In this document: piece after piece, positions 1 to 5,524 of the stretch
Layout of the letters: the number at the start of each line of letters is the position of its first letter
Numbering within the stretch: the first letter of the stretch is position 1
Source of the DNA: Myxococcaceae bacterium
GTDB taxonomy: Bacteria; Myxococcota; Myxococcia; Myxococcales; Myxococcaceae
Direction of reading: 5' to 3'
Assembly (NCBI GenBank): GCA_018262385.1
Contig: JAGSPQ010000070.1
Coordinates: forward strand, 1-9,545
DNA: 9,545 nucleotides
Notes under the pieces: model-generated
What the model saw: only the letters and a program-made list of their open reading frames with translations
What the model was told of the DNA's origin: nothing
The model's database searches: none
Made by a program: the position numbers and the translations under genes

Positions 1-99
1 GTGCTGGTGGTCAACCCGGAGAACACCACCCGGGTGGTCGACTACGCGGATCGTTCGGCTGCGGTGCTGTGGGGCGACGCGACCAGCGCGGCGATCGTC
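1..99 (+). repeat. 99-bp exact direct repeat, copy 1
   Basis: Bases 1-99 are identical to 484-582, an offset of 483 bp (161 codons, so the FabH frame is kept). This copy is in its natural place in KAS III, because the reading continues smoothly into the normal downstream region (SAEVPARL). The copies diverge at base 100 (T here, G at 583). The repeat may extend to the left beyond the window. Confidence 0.95.
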
Positions 100-681
100 T
101 CCGCCGAGGTGCCCGCGCGGCTGAAGATCAGCGCCACGATGCTCGACTCGTCGCCCGCCGGCTGGGGGCAGGTCACCGTGCCGCGCTTCGGCCACTTCGC
201 CCAGAACGGCAGCGCGGTGCAGCGGTTCGCGATCAAGACCACCCTCGTCTGCCTCGAGAAGCTGCTGCCCGCCGCGCGCGAGCGGGTGGCGAAGACCGGC
301 GGGCAGGTGAAGTTCATCGGGCACCAGGCCAACGGCTTGATGTTGGACTCGGTGATTCGCCGCGCAGAGATTGCGCCAGAAAACCACTTCCACAACGTGC
401 TCGATTTTGGAAATACGGGCGCGGCGGGAGCGCCCTCGGTGCTGTCGGGCGCGTGGGACAAGCTGGTCGATGGCGACACGGTGGTGCTGGTGGTCAACCC
501 GGAGAACACCACCCGGGTGGTCGACTACGCGGATCGTTCGGCTGCGGTGCTGTGGGGCGACGCGACCAGCGCGGCGATCGTCGCAGCTACTCGAAAGAGG
601 AATTGCTGGGCCTGTCGCAGGGAAACCTGGTCGACGATCCTCCGCCCGAGTTCATCAAGCTGCCCGCGCCGCCGATGCTGA
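1..681 (+). CDS. 3-oxoacyl-ACP synthase III (KAS III, FabH-like), 5'-partial, abnormal C-terminus
   Basis: This is the C-terminal half of a KAS III, which starts acyl chains by condensing an acyl-CoA (or acyl-ACP) with malonyl-ACP. The open frame runs in from the left edge, so the N-terminus with the catalytic Cys is outside the window. Seen here are the DYADR...LWGDATSAAIV block (residues 14-33, the counterpart of FabH DxxDR...FGDGAGA), the catalytic His in GHQAN (residues 107-111, nt 319-333) and the catalytic Asn in GNTGAAGAP (N138, nt 412-414). After VVLVV (about residue 165) a normal KAS III would finish with a short glycine-rich strand. Here the frame instead re-enters an exact copy of residues 1-33, then reads out of frame through the start of fabA to a stop at 679-681. 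The last 60 or so residues are therefore not a credible KAS III end. It lies upstream of fabA in the same operon. The family call is secure; whether the encoded protein is intact is doubtful. Confidence 0.85.
   Translation: MLVVNPENTTRVVDYADRSAAVLWGDATSAAIVSAEVPARLKISATMLDSSPAGWGQVTVPRFGHFAQNGSAVQRFAIKTTLVCLEKLLPAARERVAKTGGQVKFIGHQANGLMLDSVIRRAEIAPENHFHNVLDFGNTGAAGAPSVLSGAWDKLVDGDTVVLVVNPENTTRVVDYADRSAAVLWGDATSAAIVAATRKRNCWACRRETWSTILRPSSSSCPRRRC
484..582 (+). repeat. 99-bp exact direct repeat, copy 2, at the fabH/fabA junction
   Basis: This copy encodes the internal KAS III segment again, directly after VVLVV near the end of FabH. It replaces the expected FabH C-terminus, its stop and the start codon of fabA. 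The entry point could be the short string gtgctggtggt, which would encode VLVV at both the internal and the C-terminal site. The exit at 582/583 goes straight into FabA codons (S-Y-S-K-E-E-L). The placement makes no sense for either protein, so an assembly misjoin or a recombination scar is likely. Confidence 0.95.
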
Positions 682-1151
682 TGATCGATCGGGTGGTCGA
701 GCTGCAGCGCAACGGGGCGCGCGGGAAGATCGTCGGCGAGCAGGACATTCACCTCACCGACTGGTTCTTCCAGTGTCACTTTCGCGGCGATCCGGTGCAG
801 CCGGGGTGCCTGGGGGTGGACGCGGTCTGGCAGCTGGTCGGCCTCTACTGCGCCGCCGCCGGAGCGCCCGGCTCGGGTCGCGCCCTCGGCTGCAAAGAGG
901 TCGAGTTCTCGGGGCAGATCCGCCCGTACAACAAGGTGGTCCGCTACGAGGTCGAGATCCGCCGCTTCTCGCTGCTGAAGGAATCGGGCTCGGCGGTGGC
1001 GGTCGGCACCGCGAGGGTGCTGGTCGACGGCGAGCTGATCTACCTGGTGAAGGACGCGAAGGTCGGGATGTTCCAGGGCATCGCCTACCCCGACTACCCG
1101 AAGAAGTCGGAGAAGAGCGTCGGCGGGATCATGGATCGGAGCCAGAGCTGA
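552..1151 (+). CDS. fabA: FabA-type 3-hydroxyacyl-ACP dehydratase/isomerase, 5' end disrupted
   Basis: This is a hot-dog fold dehydratase that removes water from 3-hydroxyacyl-ACP. FabA enzymes can also isomerise trans-2 to cis-3 decenoyl-ACP. It aligns with E. coli FabA over nearly the whole length: SYSKEELL, LPAPPMLMIDRVV, WFFQCHFRGDPVQPGCLGVDAVWQLVG and KVGMFQ. The catalytic His (nt 777-779, in CHF) and Asp (nt 819-821, in LGVD) are both present. A tail of about 20 residues after KVGMFQ (YPDYPKKSEKS...) goes beyond the E. coli end. Genuine FabA sequence begins at about nt 582. Upstream lies repeat copy 2, and the natural start codon is missing. The only nearby in-frame start is GTG 552, inside the repeat; it has no visible ribosome site and would add a basic leader (MGRRDQRGD). 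The stop overlaps the next ATG by one base (TGATG), so the two are translationally coupled. The family is certain, the start is not. Confidence 0.85.
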   Translation: MGRRDQRGDRRSYSKEELLGLSQGNLVDDPPPEFIKLPAPPMLMIDRVVELQRNGARGKIVGEQDIHLTDWFFQCHFRGDPVQPGCLGVDAVWQLVGLYCAAAGAPGSGRALGCKEVEFSGQIRPYNKVVRYEVEIRRFSLLKESGSAVAVGTARVLVDGELIYLVKDAKVGMFQGIAYPDYPKKSEKSVGGIMDRSQS

Positions 1152-1609
1152 TGCTGACTCCCGGCGAAGTGCTCGAGCTGATCCCCCAGCAGAAGCCGTT
1201 TCGGTTCATCGACCGGCTGGTCGAGCTGACCGACGCGCGCGCGGTCGGCGAGTACACCTACCGCCCCGACGAGTCGTTCTACCCCGGTCACTTCCCGGGC
1301 AACCCGGTGACCCCGGGGGTGATCCTGATCGAGACGATGTGCCAGACCGGCCTGGTCGCGCTCGGCATCTACCTGCTGGGGCTCGAGCTGCCGAAGGCCG
1401 AGGTGGCGAAGACGGTGACCCTGTTCACCGACTCGGAGGTCGAGTTCGAGCGGGTGGTGAGGCCGGGCGACACGGTGCGGGTGACGGCGGAGAAGATCTT
1501 CTGGCGGCGGCGAAAGCTGAAGTCGAACGTGGTGCTCACCCTGGCGGACGGAACGCCGGTGGCCAAGGGCACCGTTGCAGGCATGGGAGTGAGCCGTGAC
1601 AACTTCTGA
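1151..1609 (+). CDS. FabZ-like 3-hydroxyacyl-ACP dehydratase
   Basis: This 152-residue single hot-dog dehydratase has the usual FabZ length (about 140-160). Key features are the N-terminal PQQKPFRFIDRLVEL segment (compare FabZ HR.P.LLVDRV), the catalytic His47 in YPGHFPGNPVTPGV and the catalytic Glu61 in LIETMCQTG. The Glu rather than Asp marks it as FabZ class, whereas the preceding gene is FabA class, so two dehydratases of different types lie side by side. The ATG at 1151 overlaps the fabA stop by one base and has GGAG at 1138-1141, nine bases upstream. The end overlaps the next gene by 14 bp. Cytosolic. It probably dehydrates 3-hydroxyacyl chains on the ACP at 2902-3150. The chain length or oxygenated substrate cannot be read from the sequence. 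Confidence 0.88.
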   Translation: MLTPGEVLELIPQQKPFRFIDRLVELTDARAVGEYTYRPDESFYPGHFPGNPVTPGVILIETMCQTGLVALGIYLLGLELPKAEVAKTVTLFTDSEVEFERVVRPGDTVRVTAEKIFWRRRKLKSNVVLTLADGTPVAKGTVAGMGVSRDNF

Positions 1610-2873
1610 GCGGGTGGTGGTGACGGGCCTGGGCGTGCTCGCGCCCAACGCCCACGGGCTGCAGGCGTTCGCGGGGGCGCTGCGGGAAGGCAAGAGCGGG
1701 ATCCGGTTTCACCAGCACCTGGCCGACGTGAACTTCGGCTGCCAGGTGGGCGGAATCCCCGAGGGCGTCGAGGCGCTGCAGAAGCAGTACCTCACCGACG
1801 AAGAGCTGCTCGCGATGAACCCGAACATGATCTACGCGGCGATCGCGGCGATCGACGCGTACGCCGACGCGGGGCTGAAGCGGCTGCCGGCCGACGCCGA
1901 CGAGGTCGACTGGGACACCGGGGCGATCATCGGCACCGGGATCGGCGGCATCGACACCATCGCCGAGAAGCTGGCCCCGAAGACCGACCAGGGGAAAGTG
2001 AACCGGCTCGGCAGCACGATGGTCGAGCAGATCATGTCGAGCGGCAACAGCGCGCGGGTGGCGGGGCTGCTGGGCCTGGGCAACCAGGTGACCACCAACT
2101 CCAGCGCGTGCAACACCGGCACCGAGGCGGTGGTCGACGCGTTCTTCCGGATTCGCGAGGGGCGGGCGAAGCGGATGCTGGCCGGCGGCTCGGAAGGGCA
2201 CAGCAAGTACATCTGGGCCGGCTTCGACGCGATGAAGGTGCTCAACCGCACCAGGAACGCGACTCCCGCCGAGGCCTCGCGGCCGATGAGCGGCAGCGCG
2301 GCGGGCTTCGTCCCCGGCTCGGGCGCCGGAGTGCTGATGCTGGAGAGCCTGTCGAGCGCCAGGGCGCGCGGGGCGCGGATCTACGCCGAGATCCTCGGCG
2401 GCTACGTCAACTGCGGCGGGCACCGAATGGGGGGGAGCATGACCGCTCCGAACCCGACCAGCGTGCAGCGCTGCATCCAGGGCGCGGTGGCGATGGCGGG
2501 GATCAAGCCCGAGCAGATCGGCGCGATCAACGGCCACCTCACCGCGACCTTCGCCGACCCGCACGAGGTGGCGAACTGGCAGAAGGCGCTCGGGCTGGCC
2601 CCCGAGAAGATGCCGCTGATCCACTCGACCAAGTCGCTGATCGGCCACGCGCTGGGAGCGGCGGGCGGGATCGAGTGCGTCACCAGCGTGCTCGAGCTGC
2701 AGCATGGGTTCGTGCACGGGTCGATCAACTGCGAAGACCTGCACCCGCAGCTGACCGCGTTCGCCAGCCGGATTCCGCACCGCACCGTCGACGTCCCCGA
2801 CCTGAAGATCATCGCCAAGGCGAGCTTCGGGTTCGGCGACGTGAACGGCTGCGTCATCTTTCAGAAGTTCTAG
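1596..2873 (+). CDS. beta-ketoacyl-ACP synthase, KAS I/II (FabB/FabF) family
   Basis: This is a 425-residue elongating condensing enzyme (decarboxylative Claisen condensation of acyl-S-enzyme with malonyl-ACP), the usual length for FabF. It opens with VVVTGLGVLAPN. The nucleophile is Cys172 in NSSACNTG, the first catalytic His is His314 in INGHLTAT, and the Lys346/His351 pair is in STKSLIGHALGAAGG. The triad is complete, so it is not a chain-length factor. Two motifs vary: the usual HGT after the first His reads HLT, and the usual SACATG reads SACNTG. GFVPGSGAG (residues 237-245) is also less common than GFVMGEGAG. The GTG start at 1596 follows GGGAG (1585-1589) by six bases and gives an N-terminus that fits the family. 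It overlaps the FabZ gene by 14 bp, which implies coupling. The variants suggest a specialised rather than housekeeping enzyme; its substrate is unknown. Confidence 0.92.
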   Translation: MTTSERVVVTGLGVLAPNAHGLQAFAGALREGKSGIRFHQHLADVNFGCQVGGIPEGVEALQKQYLTDEELLAMNPNMIYAAIAAIDAYADAGLKRLPADADEVDWDTGAIIGTGIGGIDTIAEKLAPKTDQGKVNRLGSTMVEQIMSSGNSARVAGLLGLGNQVTTNSSACNTGTEAVVDAFFRIREGRAKRMLAGGSEGHSKYIWAGFDAMKVLNRTRNATPAEASRPMSGSAAGFVPGSGAGVLMLESLSSARARGARIYAEILGGYVNCGGHRMGGSMTAPNPTSVQRCIQGAVAMAGIKPEQIGAINGHLTATFADPHEVANWQKALGLAPEKMPLIHSTKSLIGHALGAAGGIECVTSVLELQHGFVHGSINCEDLHPQLTAFASRIPHRTVDVPDLKIIAKASFGFGDVNGCVIFQKF

Positions 2874-2892
2874 CCAAGCAGCGCACACCCAC

Positions 2893-2899
2893 GAGGAAG
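2893..2899 (+). promoter_or_regulatory. strong ribosome binding site of the ACP gene
   Basis: GAGGAAG lies two bases before the ATG at 2902, within the 28-bp gap after the synthase stop. It is the clearest Shine-Dalgarno in the operon, which fits an ACP needing to be made in larger amount than the enzymes. Confidence 0.6.
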
Positions 2900-2901
2900 T
2901 C

Positions 2902-3150
2902 ATGGAACAGAACGAAGTGATGGGAAAGGTCGTCGATATTCTGCGGCCGTTCGTGAAGAACCCGAGCGCCCTCACCGGGATCTCGATGGACACGTCGATT
3001 CTCAAGGACTTGAAGGTCAACTCGGCGCGGCTGGTCGACATCGTGCTCGAGATCGAAGACGCGTTCGGGATCGCGGTCACCGACGAAGCGGCGGACCAGG
3101 TGAAGACGGTCGGCGACGCGGTGTCGTTGATCCTCAAGACCAAGGCGTAG
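2902..3150 (+). CDS. acyl carrier protein with atypical N-S-A attachment motif
   Basis: This 82-residue acidic helical protein is of normal ACP length. The pattern is ILKDLKVNSARLVDIVLEIE (residues 33-52), followed by FGIAVTDEAADQVKTVGDAV (55-74), matching ACP helix II and helix III. Ser41 sits where the phosphopantetheine is attached, but the usual D-S-L is N-S-A here. Asn for Asp is known in some carrier proteins of specialised pathways; Ala after the Ser is less usual. It should carry the growing chain for the flanking condensing enzyme and dehydratases. The gene for a phosphopantetheinyl transferase starts six bases after its stop, which suggests that it is modified by its own partner. 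Whether Ser41 is modified in fact is an inference from position. Confidence 0.88.
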   Translation: MEQNEVMGKVVDILRPFVKNPSALTGISMDTSILKDLKVNSARLVDIVLEIEDAFGIAVTDEAADQVKTVGDAVSLILKTKA

Positions 3151-3155
3151 AGAGG

Positions 3156-3740
3156 TTGCGGCGGGTCGGCAACGACGTCGTAGATCTCGAGGACCCGGCG
3201 ATCGCGCAAACGCATCTGCGCGAGCGGTTCGTGGCCCGGGTGTGCTGCGAGAGCGAGCGGGCCCGGGTGGCCGGCTCCTCCGACCCGAAGCTGCTGCTGT
3301 GGAGCCTGTTCGCGGCGAAGGAAGCGGCGTTCAAGGCGCTCTCGAAGTCGGGCCCGCTGGTGTTCGCGCACCGCCGGTTCGTGGTCGCCGAGGATCTGCG
3401 CTCGGTGAGCTACCTCAAGCAGGTGCTGTGGCTGCGGGTCGACGTCCACGGAAGCTGCGTTCACGCGGTGGCGTGGACGGACGACGAGCCGCCGATCTTT
3501 GGGGTCGAGAAGCTCGAGCCGGGGGTCGACGCGAGCGCGGCGGCGAGGGCGCTGCTGATTCAGCGGCTGGGCGGAGGCGGGCTCACCATCGCGCGCGAGC
3601 CGCAGCCCGGCAGCTGGAATGGATACGGGCCTCCGAAGTTGTTTCGCGATGGGGTGGAAGTGAACCTCGACATCAGCCTCTCGCATGATGGACGCTTCGT
3701 GGGGTTTGCCGCCGATTCGTCCGGCGCGGAGAAGCGATGA
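3156..3740 (+). CDS. 4'-phosphopantetheinyl transferase superfamily protein (AcpS-like order, long)
   Basis: This would transfer 4'-phosphopantetheine from CoA to a carrier-protein serine, probably Ser41 of the ACP just upstream. It has 194 residues. The N-terminal VGNDVVDL (4-11) matches AcpS GTDIVEI, with the Mg-binding Asp7. The KExxxK signature is K55-E56-K60 in LFAAKEAAFKAL, and SLSHDGRFVGFA (174-185) is the C-terminal motif. This order is that of AcpS, but the protein is much longer than AcpS (about 126) because of an insert between the KExxxK and SLSH blocks. The TTG at 3156 is chosen because VGNDVVDL must be included and no other in-frame start lies between the ACP stop and it. AGAGG directly abuts the TTG, a poor spacing, so coupling to ACP translation is likely. 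It ends in a 4-bp ATGA overlap with mltG. Confidence 0.85.
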   Translation: MRRVGNDVVDLEDPAIAQTHLRERFVARVCCESERARVAGSSDPKLLLWSLFAAKEAAFKALSKSGPLVFAHRRFVVAEDLRSVSYLKQVLWLRVDVHGSCVHAVAWTDDEPPIFGVEKLEPGVDASAAARALLIQRLGGGGLTIAREPQPGSWNGYGPPKLFRDGVEVNLDISLSHDGRFVGFAADSSGAEKR

Positions 3741-4753
3741 AGAAGATCCTGATCGGGCTGACCGGGTTGGGGATGCTGGCCGGGCTGGGCGCCGGCGGGG
3801 CGTTCTTGTGGATGGAGCAGGCGGTCGCCGGGGCGGTGGGCCCGTCGAGCGCTCCGGACGTCGAGTTCACCGTCAGCAAGGGCACCAGCGCGCGCGCGCT
3901 CGGGCCGCAGCTGGTGCAGCAGGGGCTGATCAAGGACGCCAACGTCTGGCGGTACTTCCTCTGGCGCCGGGGCGCGTTGAACGCGAAGGCCGGCCGCCAC
4001 CTGGTGAGCGCGCGGATGCCGATGGCCCAGCTGGCCACCGCGCTCGAGGGAGTGCCGATTCCCGAAGACGTGCCCTTCGTGGTGATCGAGGGCTGGCGGC
4101 TGCGCGACATCGACAAGGCGCTGGCCGAGAAGGGCTGGTGCAAGAGCGGCGAGTACGTGAAGGCGGCCAGCGAGCCGGCGAAGTTCAAGGCGGCTTTTCC
4201 GCTGCCGGCCACCACCCTCGAGGGCTACCTCTACCCCGAGACGTACCAGGTGCCAGTGGCGGGAGTGGATTTGCACACCTTGATCCAGCGGCAGCTCGAC
4301 ACCTTCGGCGAGCGCTTCTTCGCTCCGAACAAGGCCGAGATCGAGAAGAGCGGCCGCACCCTGCACCAGCTGGTGACGATGGCCTCGATGCTCGAGCGGG
4401 AAGAGCCGATGCCCGCCCAGCGGCCGACGGTGGCGGGGATCCTGTGGAAGCGGTTCGACAAGAACCAGGGGCTCGGGGTCGACGCGACCAGCCGTTACGA
4501 GCTGGAGGAGTGGAACGACCGCAAGGCGTTCCTCGCCAAGCTGCGGGACAAGGACGACCCCTGGAACACCCGCACCCGCATCGGGCTGCCGCCGGGGCCG
4601 ATCGGCGCCCCGACGGTGGAGTCGCTGCTGGCGGCCGCGCGGCCCGAGGAGAATCCGTTCTGGTACTACCTGCACGACGCGACGAAGAAGCTGCACCCGT
4701 CGAAGAACGCGGCGGAGCACGAGGCGCTCCGGGCCCAGTTCAACGTGTACTGA
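3737..4753 (+). CDS. mltG: endolytic murein transglycosylase MltG (YceG family)
   Basis: This membrane-anchored lytic transglycosylase cleaves nascent glycan strands and sets their length at the inner membrane. It has 338 residues, about the E. coli length. An N-terminal membrane anchor (residues about 4-25, rich in Gly/Leu/Ala after MKK) is followed by a LysM-like segment (about 43-110) and the YceG catalytic domain. The catalytic Glu220 is in TMASMLERE, matching E. coli ASIVEKE. Also present are RPTVAGILWKR (229-239), the GLPPGPI loop (283-289) and a C-terminal EHE-type end. The usual DPT after the second strand reads DAT (249-251). The start has GGAG (3728-3731) five bases upstream, and the first ATG overlaps the transferase stop (ATGA), so it is the last gene of the operon. 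E. coli also has mltG after fab genes, but there it follows pabC. Confidence 0.92.
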   Translation: MKKILIGLTGLGMLAGLGAGGAFLWMEQAVAGAVGPSSAPDVEFTVSKGTSARALGPQLVQQGLIKDANVWRYFLWRRGALNAKAGRHLVSARMPMAQLATALEGVPIPEDVPFVVIEGWRLRDIDKALAEKGWCKSGEYVKAASEPAKFKAAFPLPATTLEGYLYPETYQVPVAGVDLHTLIQRQLDTFGERFFAPNKAEIEKSGRTLHQLVTMASMLEREEPMPAQRPTVAGILWKRFDKNQGLGVDATSRYELEEWNDRKAFLAKLRDKDDPWNTRTRIGLPPGPIGAPTVESLLAAARPEENPFWYYLHDATKKLHPSKNAAEHEALRAQFNVY

Positions 4754-4795
4754 CCGGGAACAGGCGGCCGGGAAAAAGGGTCTGGGGGCCGACCG
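4754..4795. other. 42-bp gap between converging genes
   Basis: This stretch separates the mltG stop from the stop of the DUF2378 gene. It holds only a weak inverted pair (CGGCC at 4765-4769, GGCCG at 4787-4791) with a long loop and no T-run, so I see no convincing intrinsic terminator. Confidence 0.5.
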
Positions 4796-5407
4796 TCACC
4801 GCGCCTGTGTTCGCTCAGCTCCTGCTCTACTGACCGGCGGCGACCAGCCGCAGCTGATCACCAACTGCTCGCCGAGCTGACTGATCAGCTGCACCTGGGG
4901 GTTGCTCGCGTCGCAGAACTCGAGCGCCGCCACCACCATCCCCATGTAATAGGCAGGCGGCAGGTCGGCGCCTTCGAGCCGCAGCTCCCAGCGGAACGGG
5001 CCGCGCTCGACGGCGAAGGCGCTGACGTAGTTGTTGGTGGACGACAGCAACGCGCCCGCGCGCTTCATCAGCGACCGGGGCCCCAGCATCCGATAGATGA
5101 GCGAAAACGCCTGGCCCACCAGCGTCAGGTGGAAGCCACCGACCGCGGCGAGGCCCAGCTCGTGCCACGCCTGGTCATCGCTCTTGCCGTCGAAGAGGTG
5201 GATCCGCAGCAGGCGCAGGCACTCGAGGCGAACGGCCGCGGGGTAGTGCTCGGCCAGCGGCTGCTCCAGATCCACTCCCGCCTTCCGCAGCTCGGCGCGC
5301 AGCGCGGGCGTCAGCTGCGGCCGCAGGGCGCGGACCAGCAGCCCTTCGAACCAGGCGGCGTAGACGCGGCGCTCTGCGGGCGCAGGTCCGATGCTGCTCT
5401 TGGACAA
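4796..5407 (-). CDS. DUF2378 family protein (myxobacterial, TIGR02265-like)
   Basis: This 203-residue soluble protein of unknown function resembles the DUF2378 family, which is expanded in Myxococcota and rarely seen elsewhere. Recognisable features are ERRVYAAWFEGLLVRAL near the N-terminus, followed by a 'LTPALRAELRKAGVDL' segment, an AWHELGLAAVGGF region, LIYRMLGPRSLMKR, a TNNY motif and a closing VISCGW strand. It has no signal peptide or membrane span. The TTG at 5407 is preferred because GGGGGAG (minus strand, 5412-5418) lies four bases ahead. A GTG at 5446 would add 13 residues but has no ribosome site. It converges on mltG, and 117 bp separate it from the upstream minus-strand gene, so it may have its own promoter. 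The family call comes from memory of its residue pattern and is good but not certain. Confidence 0.75.
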   Translation of the reverse strand: MSKSSIGPAPAERRVYAAWFEGLLVRALRPQLTPALRAELRKAGVDLEQPLAEHYPAAVRLECLRLLRIHLFDGKSDDQAWHELGLAAVGGFHLTLVGQAFSLIYRMLGPRSLMKRAGALLSSTNNYVSAFAVERGPFRWELRLEGADLPPAYYMGMVVAALEFCDASNPQVQLISQLGEQLVISCGWSPPVSRAGAERTQAR

Positions 5408-5524
5408 TGAACTCCCCCGGATGATGCCGCATGCTCGACTGCCCACGCCGGAAGTTCAAGGCCGGCGGCCGCACTTCCACGGACAGGCGATGGCAGGGAT
5501 AAGTCGACGTGGTCGCCGAACGCG
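5408..5524 (-). other. 117-bp intergenic region upstream of DUF2378
   Basis: This lies between the end of the PhnD-like gene and the start of the DUF2378 gene, both on the minus strand. It contains an inverted repeat, CGCCGG (5446-5451) and CCGGCG (5462-5467), with a 10-base loop. No T-run follows on the minus strand. A TTGAAC on the minus strand could be a -35 element, but no good -10 lies at the right distance. A promoter is likely from the layout only. Confidence 0.35.
5412..5418 (-). promoter_or_regulatory. ribosome binding site that sets the DUF2378 start
   Basis: On the minus strand this reads GGGGGAG and lies four bases before TTG 5407. It supports that start over the GTG at 5446, which has no such site. 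Confidence 0.5.

Noticed and set aside
1..681. A natural FabH-FabA fusion protein
   Set aside because: The FabA sequence is in a different frame (frame 3) from FabH (frame 1), and the FabH frame stops at 681. A fusion would need a frameshift at the repeat junction.
1536..3686. 716-codon open frame on the minus strand
   Set aside because: It lies fully antisense to the KAS, ACP and transferase genes, which have clear family motifs. It is rich in Arg, His, Pro and Ala, typical of a GC-rich shadow frame.
3560..4720. 386-codon minus-strand frame over mltG
   Set aside because: It is antisense to a well-matched MltG, has low-complexity Arg/Leu/Gly-rich sequence and no recognisable domain.
4765..4791. 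CGGCC...GGCCG as a terminator for mltG
   Set aside because: A five-base stem with a 17-base loop and no T-run is too weak.
4748..4837. TACTGACCGG present at 4748-4757 and 4828-4837
   Set aside because: It is only ten bases, one copy being just the mltG end and stop. It has no further similarity around it, so chance is sufficient.
5446..5467. CGCCGG/CCGGCG hairpin after the PhnD-like gene as a terminator
   Set aside because: The stem is only six pairs, with no T-run on the minus strand. GC-rich DNA makes such pairs often by chance.
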